A stretch of DNA of 64,000 nucleotides from Flavobacteriaceae bacterium (GTDB taxonomy: Bacteria; Bacteroidota; Bacteroidia; Flavobacteriales; Flavobacteriaceae). Of this stretch, positions 8,231 to 16,779 are shown one piece after another. Positions within the stretch are counted from its first letter, which is position 1, and each line of letters starts with the position of its first letter. The notes below the pieces were generated by a model. The model worked only from the letters and a program-made list of their open reading frames with translations. It did no database searches and was not told the origin of the DNA. The position numbers were made by a program, and so were the translations under genes. Location of the stretch: the NCBI GenBank assembly GCA_021647405.1, contig JAKIUU010000009.1, forward strand, positions 13,527 to 77,526, given 5' to 3'.

Positions 8231-9451
8231 CTAATTTTCAATTTTTGGAAATAAACCTTGCATTAAGCCTTTTTTATGGGCTTTTAATGTTTCTATCTTT
8301 TCGGTTTGGGCGGTGATTAAGTCATCTACTGCTGTTAGGGTATCGGCTATTTTTTGTTGTTCTTGCGGGTTGGTTGGTATAAGTATTTTTAATTTAGAAA
8401 AAATAGAAATCCAATGTCTTTTATGAGTGCTTACTTCAAACTTTATATTTTGCATAGCCTCATACATAAACTTAACATTGCTTTTATTTTTAGCAATTAA
8501 TATTTTCATTGCTGATGATTTACCTTTAAAGGGGAAATCAACAAATTTTGTTGCTGTAGTAAAATCATCAAAAATTATTACAGGAAGATTATCTGAAAAT
8601 ATCCCATTTTTTTCGTCTGTATAACCTAAAATAAAAGTTTTACCTGCTGTCAACACTGGTGTTTCATATTCATCTTTATAATCTGTGTTACTAACCAAAT
8701 ATGGTGTTGGTTGAAGATAATCTAAGCAATTTTCTAATGCTTTCTCCACCCACTCCCCATACTGCACAAATTCAGGGAAACGCTTTTTGGGTACTCTTTC
8801 GCCCTTAGCAGGAAAGAGTTGTTGTAATAAACCTTTTTTATGTTCTTTTAATAGGCTTAGTTTTTCGGTTTCGGCTTTGATGTAATCGTCTAAACTGCTT
8901 AGGGTGTTGGCTATTTTTTGTTGTTCTTTGGGGTTGGGTATATAAAAAGGGAATTCTTTTATTTGCTTTTGTGAAAGCATTGGTATTGCTGCTGAAGTAC
9001 TAATTCTTTTAACTTCTTTTTGAATACTATTTCCAATTAATATGTAGTATAGGAAATAGATGTTGCAAGTTATATCTTTTATTAAAACCATACTTGGATT
9101 TATGGTTGCCTTACCTATATCTTGGTGAATTAATGCACAATCACCTAAACTCCCCCTTTGAGAAAAAATTATGTGATTGATTTCAACCATAATTTCAGGA
9201 GATTCATAATACTTATCCCATTTTAGAAAAGTAGGGTCAGAAATATCTAAATATTGATTTTGAATATGCTTTCCTCCTAATACTAGAGCACCTTGTCCCT
9301 CTTCAACCAAATCTTGCTTTGTATAACCTCTATACCCAATACGCCCTTTAAGAGTACAATTATCACCAATTGTTGTACTAGACCATTCTCCCACAAACTC
9401 CTTAAACCTAAATTTAGGCACTAACTGTATATTTTCTTTATTTTTTTTCAT
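8231..9451 (-). CDS. hsdS: Type I restriction specificity subunit HsdS
   Basis: A 406-residue subunit with two target-recognition domains, about residues 10-175 and 217-360. Each is followed by a conserved helical spacer: KEQQKIANTLSSLDDYI at about 180 and PQEQQKIADTLTAVDDLI near 365. The two domains recognise the two halves of the bipartite DNA site, and the spacers set the gap between them and bind HsdM. The start overlaps the hsdR end by 14 nt. A 20-nt identical stretch in the two spacer-coding regions (8345-8364 and 8909-8928) could allow domain exchange. The recognition sequence cannot be predicted. Confidence 0.94.
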   Translation of the reverse strand: MKKNKENIQLVPKFRFKEFVGEWSSTTIGDNCTLKGRIGYRGYTKQDLVEEGQGALVLGGKHIQNQYLDISDPTFLKWDKYYESPEIMVEINHIIFSQRGSLGDCALIHQDIGKATINPSMVLIKDITCNIYFLYYILIGNSIQKEVKRISTSAAIPMLSQKQIKEFPFYIPNPKEQQKIANTLSSLDDYIKAETEKLSLLKEHKKGLLQQLFPAKGERVPKKRFPEFVQYGEWVEKALENCLDYLQPTPYLVSNTDYKDEYETPVLTAGKTFILGYTDEKNGIFSDNLPVIIFDDFTTATKFVDFPFKGKSSAMKILIAKNKSNVKFMYEAMQNIKFEVSTHKRHWISIFSKLKILIPTNPQEQQKIADTLTAVDDLITAQTEKIETLKAHKKGLMQGLFPKIEN

Positions 9452-12434
9452 AAGCTGTTAATCCTGCTATTTCGCGTCCTTGGGCTTGTTTATTTAATAG
9501 TGGCACAAGGTCGTCCATTAGTGCCAATTCTTTTTTGGTGCGGTCTTTCCATCCTAAATCTAATGGTGCAAGTAAGTCGCTTAATGCTTCACCATCAAAA
9601 ATCATTCGGTCTAATATTCTTGTTACAAAGGCACTAAGGCTATCGGCTTCCAAGCCATATTTTTTGGCTATGGCATTTAATGCTTTGCTAAATTTTTCGG
9701 TTTTAAAGGTTTGGTAACCTTCTCGTATTTGTTTTTCGGTTAAGCCTTTGCCAATTTCTAAGGAGTTGATATAATCAATAATATCTTCTCGTTCGTCCAT
9801 TAAATTGGCAGAAGAACTCAATAGGTTTATCAATTGCAACTTGGTCATCTTCTGTTTAGAAGATTTGTTTTGGGTGTAGTTGGCAATCAAACCAATAATA
9901 TAATCGTAATCAATGATAGCAGAAGAAAAAAGTACAAACTCAAAATCGAGTTGTTGTACTTCTGGCGGTGTATCGCTACCGCCTTTGTCTTGCTGTGCTT
10001 TTAATCGTTTGGCTGTATCAATATACACGCTTCTAAACGAACGCAAATCATCTTCTGGCAATAATGCTTCAATAGTTTCGGTTTGCTCTTCTTTTAGGTC
10101 GGTATATTGGTCTAGTTGTGTTTTAAGGCGTTGTACTTCTTTAAAACTATTGATAAATTCGGCACGAGCCTCATCACCTTTTAAATTATTTACTTGTTCG
10201 GGCGTACATTCCAACCCTTGTGCTTGCATAAATTGCTCTAAATTGGCAACCGCTTTTTTGTATTTTTCTATTACTTTAGGAGCTGCATCAACTAACCAAA
10301 TTTCTTTAGGATTATCTATTTTAGCACCCGAGAATAAGGCAATGGCTTCATTTACATTGTCTTCTTGTTGGCGGAAATCTAATATATTTCCGTAGGGTTT
10401 GGTATCGTTTAGCACACGGTTGGTACGAGAAAATGCTTGTATTAATCCGTGATATTTCAGGTTTTTATCTACATACAAGGTGTTTAGATATTTAGAATCA
10501 AAACCTGTGAGTAGCATATCAACCACAATCATTACATCTATCTTTTTTTTATGTGGATAGTCTGTATTGCTATATTTTTGGTCTTTAATGCGTTGCTGTA
10601 CATTTTGGTAGTATAAATCAAAATTGTTTATATCGTGATTGGTTCCGTATTGTTTGTTATAGTCAGCAATAATGGTTTTTAGAGCTTCCTTTTTTTGGTT
10701 AGGTTCTACTTCATTATCTGCTTTTTCTTGCGGTAGGTCTTCTTGTAATTGTAGTACGTCTTTGTTGCCTTCTGCCGGTGGCGAGAATACACAAGCAATA
10801 TTTAAAGCTTTGTAGCTTTCGTCTTGTTGTTTTTTATCTTCTTGTAATTCTTTAAACAGTTCGTAATATTTAATCGCATCATTGATAGATGAAGTTGCCA
10901 ATACTGCATTAAAACGTCTAGAATTCGTTGCTTTGTCGTGTTTGTTTATAATGGCATTTGCAACTGCTAATTTATGCAAATCGCTACCAATGGTTACTTT
11001 GCCATCCGGTTTGAAATAGTCGATATGAAAACGTAATACATTTCTGTCGTCTATGGCATTGGTTATGGTGTATGAATGCAATTCTTTTTGAAAAACATCT
11101 TGGGTTGTTTTGTAAGATGCTTGTGTTCCATCAATGGTTTTGTAGGTAGCGTTTTGTTCAAAAATAGGTGTACCTGTAAACCCAAATAATTGTGCATTTG
11201 GAAAAAATTCTTTAATGGATTTATGATTTTCACCAAATTGCGAACGGTGGCATTCATCAAAAATAAATACAATACGTTTATCGCTTAGTGGTGCTAATCG
11301 CTCTTTATACGTAGGAATACCTTTTTCTATTTTTTTCTTGTTTTGTTTGCCACTTTCATCCAATGCTAAACCTAATTTTTGAATGGTGGTTACGATTACC
11401 TTATCTGCATAATCGGTAGATAGCATTCGTTGTATTAATGTTTCGGTATTGGTGTTTTCTTCTACACAATTTTCTTGAAACTTATTGAATTCTTGGCGTG
11501 TTTGTCTGTCAAGGTCTTTTCTATCTACTACAAACAAACATTTTTCAATATCAGGGTTATCCTTTAAAAGAGTAGATGCTTTAAATGAAGTTAGTGTTTT
11601 TCCACTTCCAGTGGTGTGCCAAATATATCCGTTTCCTCTATTTTGATGGATGCAATCTACAATGGCTTTTACAGCATAGATTTGATAAGGTCGCATTACT
11701 AATATTTTTTGCTCTACTGCAACTAAAACCATATAGCGGCTTATCATTTGTCCTAAAGTACATTTGGCTAAAAATTTATCGGTAAAATCGTCTAAATGCG
11801 TGATAGGTTCATTGTCTTCATTTGCTAATTTATAAACAGGTAAAAATTGTTCATCAGCATTAAAGGCAAAATGTTTATTGTTATTGTTAGAAAAATAAAG
11901 TGTTGTTGTTTTATTACTAACGATAAACAATTGCATAAAGCAAAGTAAGGAGTTAGTGTATCCGTTTCCTGGGTCGTTTTTATAGTCCACAATTTGTTGC
12001 ATTGCACGATTAGGACTTACTTCTAATGCTTTTAATTCAATTTGCACCATAGGAATACCATTAATTAACAGAATAACATCATATCTGTGATGACTGTTGT
12101 TAGTATTCATTCGTAATTGGTTGATGACTTCAAAATCGTTTTTGCACCAATCTTTTATATTTACCAATGTGTATTGCAAAGGTGTTCCATCTTCACGTTG
12201 AAAAGTGTTTCGTTCTCTCAATCTTTTTGAAGATTCAAAAACATCAGGATTTATAATTTCTTCTTTAAGCCTTTCAAATTCTGAAGTTGTTAAATTTACT
12301 CTGTTTAGTTTTTCAAACTTTTGTCTAAAGTTTTGTTCAAGAGCATTTTTATCACGAATATCTGGGCGATACGTGTATTTGAGGTCTTTTAGTCTCTCAA
12401 TTAATTCGTTTTCTATTTGACTTTCTTTTGTCAT
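9438..12434 (-). CDS. hsdR: Type I restriction endonuclease motor subunit HsdR
   Basis: A 998-residue DNA translocase-nuclease. The N-terminal PD-(D/E)xK nuclease core is visible as D119 and E133-L-K135 in YDVILLINGIPMVQIELKA. The superfamily 2 motor follows: Walker A TTGSGKT at 274-280, a DECH box (FIFDECHRSQFG) near 400, and motif VI region QAFSRTNRVLN. The C-terminal 300 residues are the helical part that docks on HsdM. It translocates unmodified DNA with ATP and cuts at a distance. It overlaps the XRE regulator gene upstream by 4 nt and hsdS downstream by 14 nt. All motifs are intact. Confidence 0.96.
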   Translation of the reverse strand: MTKESQIENELIERLKDLKYTYRPDIRDKNALEQNFRQKFEKLNRVNLTTSEFERLKEEIINPDVFESSKRLRERNTFQREDGTPLQYTLVNIKDWCKNDFEVINQLRMNTNNSHHRYDVILLINGIPMVQIELKALEVSPNRAMQQIVDYKNDPGNGYTNSLLCFMQLFIVSNKTTTLYFSNNNNKHFAFNADEQFLPVYKLANEDNEPITHLDDFTDKFLAKCTLGQMISRYMVLVAVEQKILVMRPYQIYAVKAIVDCIHQNRGNGYIWHTTGSGKTLTSFKASTLLKDNPDIEKCLFVVDRKDLDRQTRQEFNKFQENCVEENTNTETLIQRMLSTDYADKVIVTTIQKLGLALDESGKQNKKKIEKGIPTYKERLAPLSDKRIVFIFDECHRSQFGENHKSIKEFFPNAQLFGFTGTPIFEQNATYKTIDGTQASYKTTQDVFQKELHSYTITNAIDDRNVLRFHIDYFKPDGKVTIGSDLHKLAVANAIINKHDKATNSRRFNAVLATSSINDAIKYYELFKELQEDKKQQDESYKALNIACVFSPPAEGNKDVLQLQEDLPQEKADNEVEPNQKKEALKTIIADYNKQYGTNHDINNFDLYYQNVQQRIKDQKYSNTDYPHKKKIDVMIVVDMLLTGFDSKYLNTLYVDKNLKYHGLIQAFSRTNRVLNDTKPYGNILDFRQQEDNVNEAIALFSGAKIDNPKEIWLVDAAPKVIEKYKKAVANLEQFMQAQGLECTPEQVNNLKGDEARAEFINSFKEVQRLKTQLDQYTDLKEEQTETIEALLPEDDLRSFRSVYIDTAKRLKAQQDKGGSDTPPEVQQLDFEFVLFSSAIIDYDYIIGLIANYTQNKSSKQKMTKLQLINLLSSSANLMDEREDIIDYINSLEIGKGLTEKQIREGYQTFKTEKFSKALNAIAKKYGLEADSLSAFVTRILDRMIFDGEALSDLLAPLDLGWKDRTKKELALMDDLVPLLNKQAQGREIAGLTAYEKK

Positions 12435-12622
12435 TCGTTTTCTTTTATCAAATCTTTTACTTCTACGTTTAATATTTTCGCAATCTCAAACAATGTTTCT
12501 AAACTAGGTTGTCTTCTATTTTGTGCATAAGAGTTTACCATATTGTAACTCTTGCCCAACTGTTCAGCAAGCCACTTTTGTTTAATTCCTTTCGTTTCCA
12601 AAACCTCTTTTATTCGGTTCAT
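12431..12622 (-). CDS. XRE-family regulator (Cro/C1-type HTH) of the restriction operon
   Basis: A 63-residue protein that is essentially one HTH_3 domain: the recognition region reads KQKWLAEQLGKSYNMVNS and ends LNVEVKDLIKE. The ATG at 12622 is preferred. An upstream in-frame TTG at 12649 would add nine residues but lies on the likely -7 region. It overlaps the hsdR start by 4 nt, so it is translationally coupled. Its size and place resemble controller (C) proteins of restriction systems, which time expression so that methylation precedes restriction. A palindrome at 12667-12688 is a candidate operator. Control of this operon by it is inference. Confidence 0.85.
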   Translation of the reverse strand: MNRIKEVLETKGIKQKWLAEQLGKSYNMVNSYAQNRRQPSLETLFEIAKILNVEVKDLIKENE

Positions 12623-12666
12623 TTTTGAATCTTTTAATTCAGTCTGCAAAATAGGAATAATTTTTC

Positions 12667-12688
12667 AATATCTCATTAAATGAGTATT
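12667..12688 (-). promoter_or_regulatory. Palindromic candidate operator of the XRE-hsd operon
   Basis: CTCAT (12672-12676), TAA, ATGAG (12680-12684) form an inverted repeat, extended by AATA (12667-12670) and TATT (12685-12688). It lies upstream of a near-consensus minus-strand -7 element (TATTTTG, about 12647-12653) and 45 nt before the XRE ATG. This is where a controller protein would bind. Confidence 0.45.
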
Positions 12689-12726
12689 AAAATAATCATT
12701 CAGTTTGTGTGGCGGTGGGTAAAGGC

Positions 12727-12786
12727 AAGCTCTTTTGGTTTTTTGTGTATTGACTTTGAGCGATGGCAAAAACCAAATGTGCTTGA
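12727..12786. repeat. Right copy of island-flanking hairpin
   Basis: AAGCTCTTTT (12727-12736) and AAATGTGCTTGA (12775-12786) are identical to the arms at 5421-5468 and have the same orientation. The inner arms GGTTTTTTG and CAAAAACC also pair, although their sequence differs from the left copy. It lies between the operon promoter region and the M28 peptidase stop codon. Confidence 0.55.
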
Positions 12787-12844
12787 CTGTGTGCGATGGG
12801 ATTTTTTTCCGCTTGCAGGTAACTCGTTTTATCCTTACAAATAC

Positions 12845-14221
12845 TTATTTTATCCCGTATTTATCAAACAGATACAGCATCGCCGCCATAGTGGCAGCCC
12901 CCAGTTCTAACTCTCTTTTGTTAACAATATCGAGCTTGTCTATTGCTGTGTGGTGGTAATCAAAATAGCGTTGCGAATCGGGTTGCAAGCCCAAAATAAC
13001 ATTCTCTTTTGTGTTGAGGTGTCCTACATCAGAACCGCCACCACCCCTGGCAAAAACGTGAATTAAATAAGGTGCAAATAAAGGCTTCCATTTTAAAACT
13101 TGGGCGTAATTGGCATCGCTACAGTTAAAGCCAAAGCCTCGGGGTGTAAACCCTCCTGCATCAGATTCTAAAGCTACAATGTGGTTTTCTTTCTTTTCTT
13201 CAGCTACGCGGGCGTATTCTTTACCACCACGCGAGCCGTTTTCTTCGTTCATAAACAACACAAGCCTAATACTGCGTTTGGGTCTGTACCCTACTGTTTT
13301 AAACAAACGCAATACTTCCATAGACTGTACAATACCGGCACCGTCATCTTGAGCGCCTTCGGCCAAATCCCAAGAATCTAAATGACCGCCTACAACGATG
13401 TATTCATCTGGAAAAGTACTGCCTGTCAATTCGCCTATTACGTTAAACGAAGGCGCATCAGGAAAAATTTTACAATGCTGTTTGAAATAAAATCGGGTGT
13501 TGGGATTTGTTTTTAAAAGCGCACTTAATTTATTTGATGCGATGGTACTTATAGCAGCTGTGGGTATTTTTTGCGCGTCGGGTAAATCGCCATAACTCAT
13601 CACGCCCGTATGTGGAAAATCATCCAAACGCAAATTCATTGAGCGCACAATGGCGCCAACGGCACCGTATTTTCCAGCCACACGTGCCCCATTATAACGT
13701 TGCCCTACAGCAGCACCATAGGCCGCACCTGTTTGTATTAAATCGGCTTGCATGGGGCGGTTATAAAACACTATTTTCCCACGAACTTTTTCACCCAAAT
13801 CTTCTACTTCCTTTACACTGTGTACTTCTATAACCTGTGCTGTTACCCCTCCTTTTTTTGTAGCAACCGATCCGCCTAAAGCGCAAACAGGAACACTTAC
13901 CCTGCCTTTTCTGGTAATGATAAAGGCTTCTTCTTTTTCGCCTCGCTCCCAATGTGGTACCATAACGGGCTGTAACCAAACCTTGTTTAAACCCAATTTT
14001 TCGAGTTCCTTTTTACCCCATTTAACCGCTTTTTGTGCATTTTGGGAGCCCGATAAACGGCCGCCTATTTTTTGAGTTAAATAAGTCAACCATTGGTAAC
14101 TTTTACCATTTAATAAAGAAGTGTTGTAAAACTGTTTTATTTGTATGGAATCTTGTTTAAAATCTTGAGAATATCCGACAGAAATCATCAGAAAAATAAG
14201 AATGTAAATGGCATATTTCAT
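12845..14221 (-). CDS. Secreted M28-family metallopeptidase (carboxypeptidase Q-like)
   Basis: The start at 14221 gives MKYAIYILIFLMISVGYSQ, a signal peptide, and 458 residues; a longer in-frame start at 14281 would run into the upstream regulator gene and place the signal internally. After export the protein has a PA-like insert (about 110-260) and an M28 catalytic domain with zinc ligands in GGHLDSWD (His, Asp), DDGAG, NEENGSRGG (Glu-Glu), LESDAGG and the final YHHTAID. M28 enzymes are dizinc aminopeptidases or dipeptidases; the substrate is not predictable. Export to the periplasm or outside is expected. It follows the response regulator by 31 nt on the same strand and may share its transcript. 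Confidence 0.87.
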   Translation of the reverse strand: MKYAIYILIFLMISVGYSQDFKQDSIQIKQFYNTSLLNGKSYQWLTYLTQKIGGRLSGSQNAQKAVKWGKKELEKLGLNKVWLQPVMVPHWERGEKEEAFIITRKGRVSVPVCALGGSVATKKGGVTAQVIEVHSVKEVEDLGEKVRGKIVFYNRPMQADLIQTGAAYGAAVGQRYNGARVAGKYGAVGAIVRSMNLRLDDFPHTGVMSYGDLPDAQKIPTAAISTIASNKLSALLKTNPNTRFYFKQHCKIFPDAPSFNVIGELTGSTFPDEYIVVGGHLDSWDLAEGAQDDGAGIVQSMEVLRLFKTVGYRPKRSIRLVLFMNEENGSRGGKEYARVAEEKKENHIVALESDAGGFTPRGFGFNCSDANYAQVLKWKPLFAPYLIHVFARGGGGSDVGHLNTKENVILGLQPDSQRYFDYHHTAIDKLDIVNKRELELGAATMAAMLYLFDKYGIK

Positions 14222-14252
14222 GGATGTGTTTTTATCGGTTAAAAGTAAAGAT

Positions 14253-15416
14253 TTATTTACTTGCGTAAAGCTTGACATCATTTTCAGATATTTCAGCCCC
14301 TCCCAAAATAATTAATCGCTCTACAACATTTCGCAGTTCTCTTACATTCCCTGTCCAATCATAGGCTTTTAAGAGTTTTATTGCAGCATTCGAAAAAATC
14401 TTTTGTGCAATACCTTGTTCTGCTGTAATTCTTTTAGAGAAATGTTTAATTAACAAAGGAATGTCGTCACGGCGTTCATTTAACGAAGCCACATGAATCA
14501 AAATAACGCCAATTCTGTGGTATAAATCTTCTCTAAATTTACCCTTTTCGATTTCTTTTTTCAAATCTTTATTGGTTGCTGCCACCAAGCGCACATTAAC
14601 CTTTATGTCTCTGTCGCTTCCTACCCTGCTTATTTTGTTTTCTTGTAAAACACGTAAAACTTTGGCTTGCGCCGACAGACTCATATCGCCAATTTCATCC
14701 AGAAAAATAGTCCCGCCATTGGCCGATTCGAATTTACCCGCCCGGTCTTTATTTGCGCCTGTAAAAGACCCTTTAACATGACCAAACAACTCACTTTCAA
14801 TTAATTCTGAAGGAATAGCGGCACAATTAACTTCAATTAAAGGCGCCTTAAAGCGGTGGCTTTTTTCATGTAACCAATGGGCTACCAATTCTTTACCTGT
14901 TCCGTTTGCTCCTGTAATAAGTACACGTGCATCTGTTGGTGCTACCTTATCTATAATGGCCTTTATATTTACAATAGATTTGCTTTCGCCAATCATTTCG
15001 TAAGCTTTGCTTACTTTTTTCTTTAATATTTTATTTTCTACAACCAGAACTTTGCGTTCTAAGGCATTTTTTATAGCTGTTAACAAACGGTTTAAATCAG
15101 GTGGTTTAGAAATATAATCGAATGCGCCCAATTTCATTGTGGCTACGGCTTGGTCAAGATCGCCATGACCAGAAATCATGATAAAAGGTATTTCGGGTTT
15201 TATTTTTTGTGTTTTTTCTAAAACTTCAACGCCGTCCATTTTTGGCATTTTAATATCGCAAAGAATAAGATCGTAGTCATTATCTTTAATAAGCGTAATA
15301 CCTTCTAACCCGTCTTCGGCTTCTTCAATTTCGTAGGTTGAATTTTCTTCTTTAATAATTTTTGTCAGCACCCTACGTATAACTGCCTCGTCTTCTATAA
15401 TTAGTATTTTGCTCAT
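14253..15416 (-). CDS. NtrC-like sigma-54 response regulator without C-terminal HTH
   Basis: A 387-residue protein: receiver domain at 1-120 with phospho-acceptor D54 (LCDIKMP), then a sigma-54 AAA+ domain from about 140. The AAA+ part has Walker A GANGTGKE (169-176), the sigma-54-contacting loop GSFTGA (216-221, usually GAFTGA) and Walker B GGTIFLDE. The chain stops shortly after the R-finger and sensor-II region (GNVRELRNVVERL), so the usual Fis-type DNA-binding helix-turn-helix is missing. It may activate sigma-54 holoenzyme from solution or through a partner. No histidine kinase is adjacent. Downstream on the same strand is the M28 peptidase. Confidence 0.9.
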   Translation of the reverse strand: MSKILIIEDEAVIRRVLTKIIKEENSTYEIEEAEDGLEGITLIKDNDYDLILCDIKMPKMDGVEVLEKTQKIKPEIPFIMISGHGDLDQAVATMKLGAFDYISKPPDLNRLLTAIKNALERKVLVVENKILKKKVSKAYEMIGESKSIVNIKAIIDKVAPTDARVLITGANGTGKELVAHWLHEKSHRFKAPLIEVNCAAIPSELIESELFGHVKGSFTGANKDRAGKFESANGGTIFLDEIGDMSLSAQAKVLRVLQENKISRVGSDRDIKVNVRLVAATNKDLKKEIEKGKFREDLYHRIGVILIHVASLNERRDDIPLLIKHFSKRITAEQGIAQKIFSNAAIKLLKAYDWTGNVRELRNVVERLIILGGAEISENDVKLYASK

Positions 15417-15462
15417 CCCATCCTAAATCCTTCTCAAAAGAAAGAACTCTATTTATTAATTA

Positions 15463-16779
15463 TTAGTATTTTAACCACTTATATATTTCTTTATAACTCG
15501 GTTTCTTACCATACATTAATATGCCTACACGGTATATTTTGGCTGCAAACCATACCACGCCTAAAAATGTTATTAAAAGTAAGACCATTGATGTGGCAAT
15601 TTGCCACCAAGGCACACCAAAGGGTATCCGCATAAGCATTACTATAGGCGATGTTAATGGAAATATAGAAAAACCTACTGCAATAGATCCGTGTGGATTT
15701 TCTATGATAGAAAATCCGACATAAATAGCTACCATTAAGGGTAAGATTACGGGGAGCATAAATTGCTGGGTATCGGTTTCGCTGTCAACAGCAGCACCAA
15801 TGGCCGCATAAATAGAGCTGTAAATTAAATAACCACCCAAAAAGTAAAAAATAAATGAAAAGAATAAAGTAAAAAACGGAAAGTCTTTCAGTTCGTGTAA
15901 AACCAAAGTGAGATTTCCAGATACCGACTCTTGCATTTGCGCTGTCATTTCGGGGGTAAGTTGGGGGGCATTACCAGAAAGGGCGCTAAAATCGGCTCCT
16001 AAGACACTCGAAATGACAATCATTAACAAACTTGCTGAGACTATCCAGATAATAAACTGTAACACTCCTGCAAGGGCATTTCCTAAAATTTTACCCAACA
16101 TCAATTTAAAAGGTTTAACCGATGAGATTATGACTTCGATAATACGGTTTGTTTTTTCTTCTATAACACTGCGCATAACCGATGTACCATAAATAATGAT
16201 AAACATAAAAATAAGATAGCCAAAGCCTCCTCCTGCTACCATTTTTAGTATGCTCCCTATTTTAGAAGCTTTTTCTCCAGAATATTTCTCTGTATTTATT
16301 TCAACATTGGTAGAAGCGGCTTTAATTTTAGCAATGTCAAAACCCAGTTTTTCAATTTTAAGGTCGCGTATCTTACGTTGAAACTTCCCTTCTAAGTTGC
16401 TTATTAAATTCAGACTGGGAGAGCCTTCTCCGTAAAAAGAAATACTTTTAGCCAATACATTTAAACTGTCCTCTTTGGGGATGAATAACAGCCCGTAATA
16501 TGCTGAGTTAAGAGCCTTGTCTTTGGCTTCTTTTAAAGACAAGTCATTTAAATTTATATACTTTGTTGTTTTGGTATCTTTAAAAATATCTGTAAAAATA
16601 TCTGAATTGTCTATATAGGCAATGGTACGTACTTCTTCGCTATTTTTAACATTTAGATAAGCTATTAAGGCTACCATACCCACCATTATTATGGGACTTA
16701 ATATAGTCATAACAATAAATGATTTGTTTTTGACTTTGGCTAAAAATTCGCGTTTTATTATGAGTCTTAGTTTATACAT
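15463..16779 (-). CDS. ABC-2 type transporter permease (NatB-like)
   Basis: A 438-residue membrane protein with an N-terminal helix (about 25-45), a large extracytoplasmic region of about 130 residues, then a cluster of five helices from about 180 onward ending in KPSYKEIYKWLKY. This is the architecture of ABC-2 / NatB permeases that export sodium, drugs or lipids. EEKTNRIIEVIISS after helix 2 is a family hallmark. The start overlaps the end of the ATPase gene by 8 nt, so the two are translationally coupled subunits of one exporter. The substrate is unknown; NatAB in Bacillus exports sodium. Confidence 0.88.
   Translation of the reverse strand: MYKLRLIIKREFLAKVKNKSFIVMTILSPIIMVGMVALIAYLNVKNSEEVRTIAYIDNSDIFTDIFKDTKTTKYINLNDLSLKEAKDKALNSAYYGLLFIPKEDSLNVLAKSISFYGEGSPSLNLISNLEGKFQRKIRDLKIEKLGFDIAKIKAASTNVEINTEKYSGEKASKIGSILKMVAGGGFGYLIFMFIIIYGTSVMRSVIEEKTNRIIEVIISSVKPFKLMLGKILGNALAGVLQFIIWIVSASLLMIVISSVLGADFSALSGNAPQLTPEMTAQMQESVSGNLTLVLHELKDFPFFTLFFSFIFYFLGGYLIYSSIYAAIGAAVDSETDTQQFMLPVILPLMVAIYVGFSIIENPHGSIAVGFSIFPLTSPIVMLMRIPFGVPWWQIATSMVLLLITFLGVVWFAAKIYRVGILMYGKKPSYKEIYKWLKY

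Noticed and set aside
9913..10395. 160-residue plus-strand ORF inside hsdR
   Set aside because: It is antisense to an intact, motif-bearing hsdR and its composition is that of an antisense frame (serine/cysteine-rich). No promoter or RBS seen.
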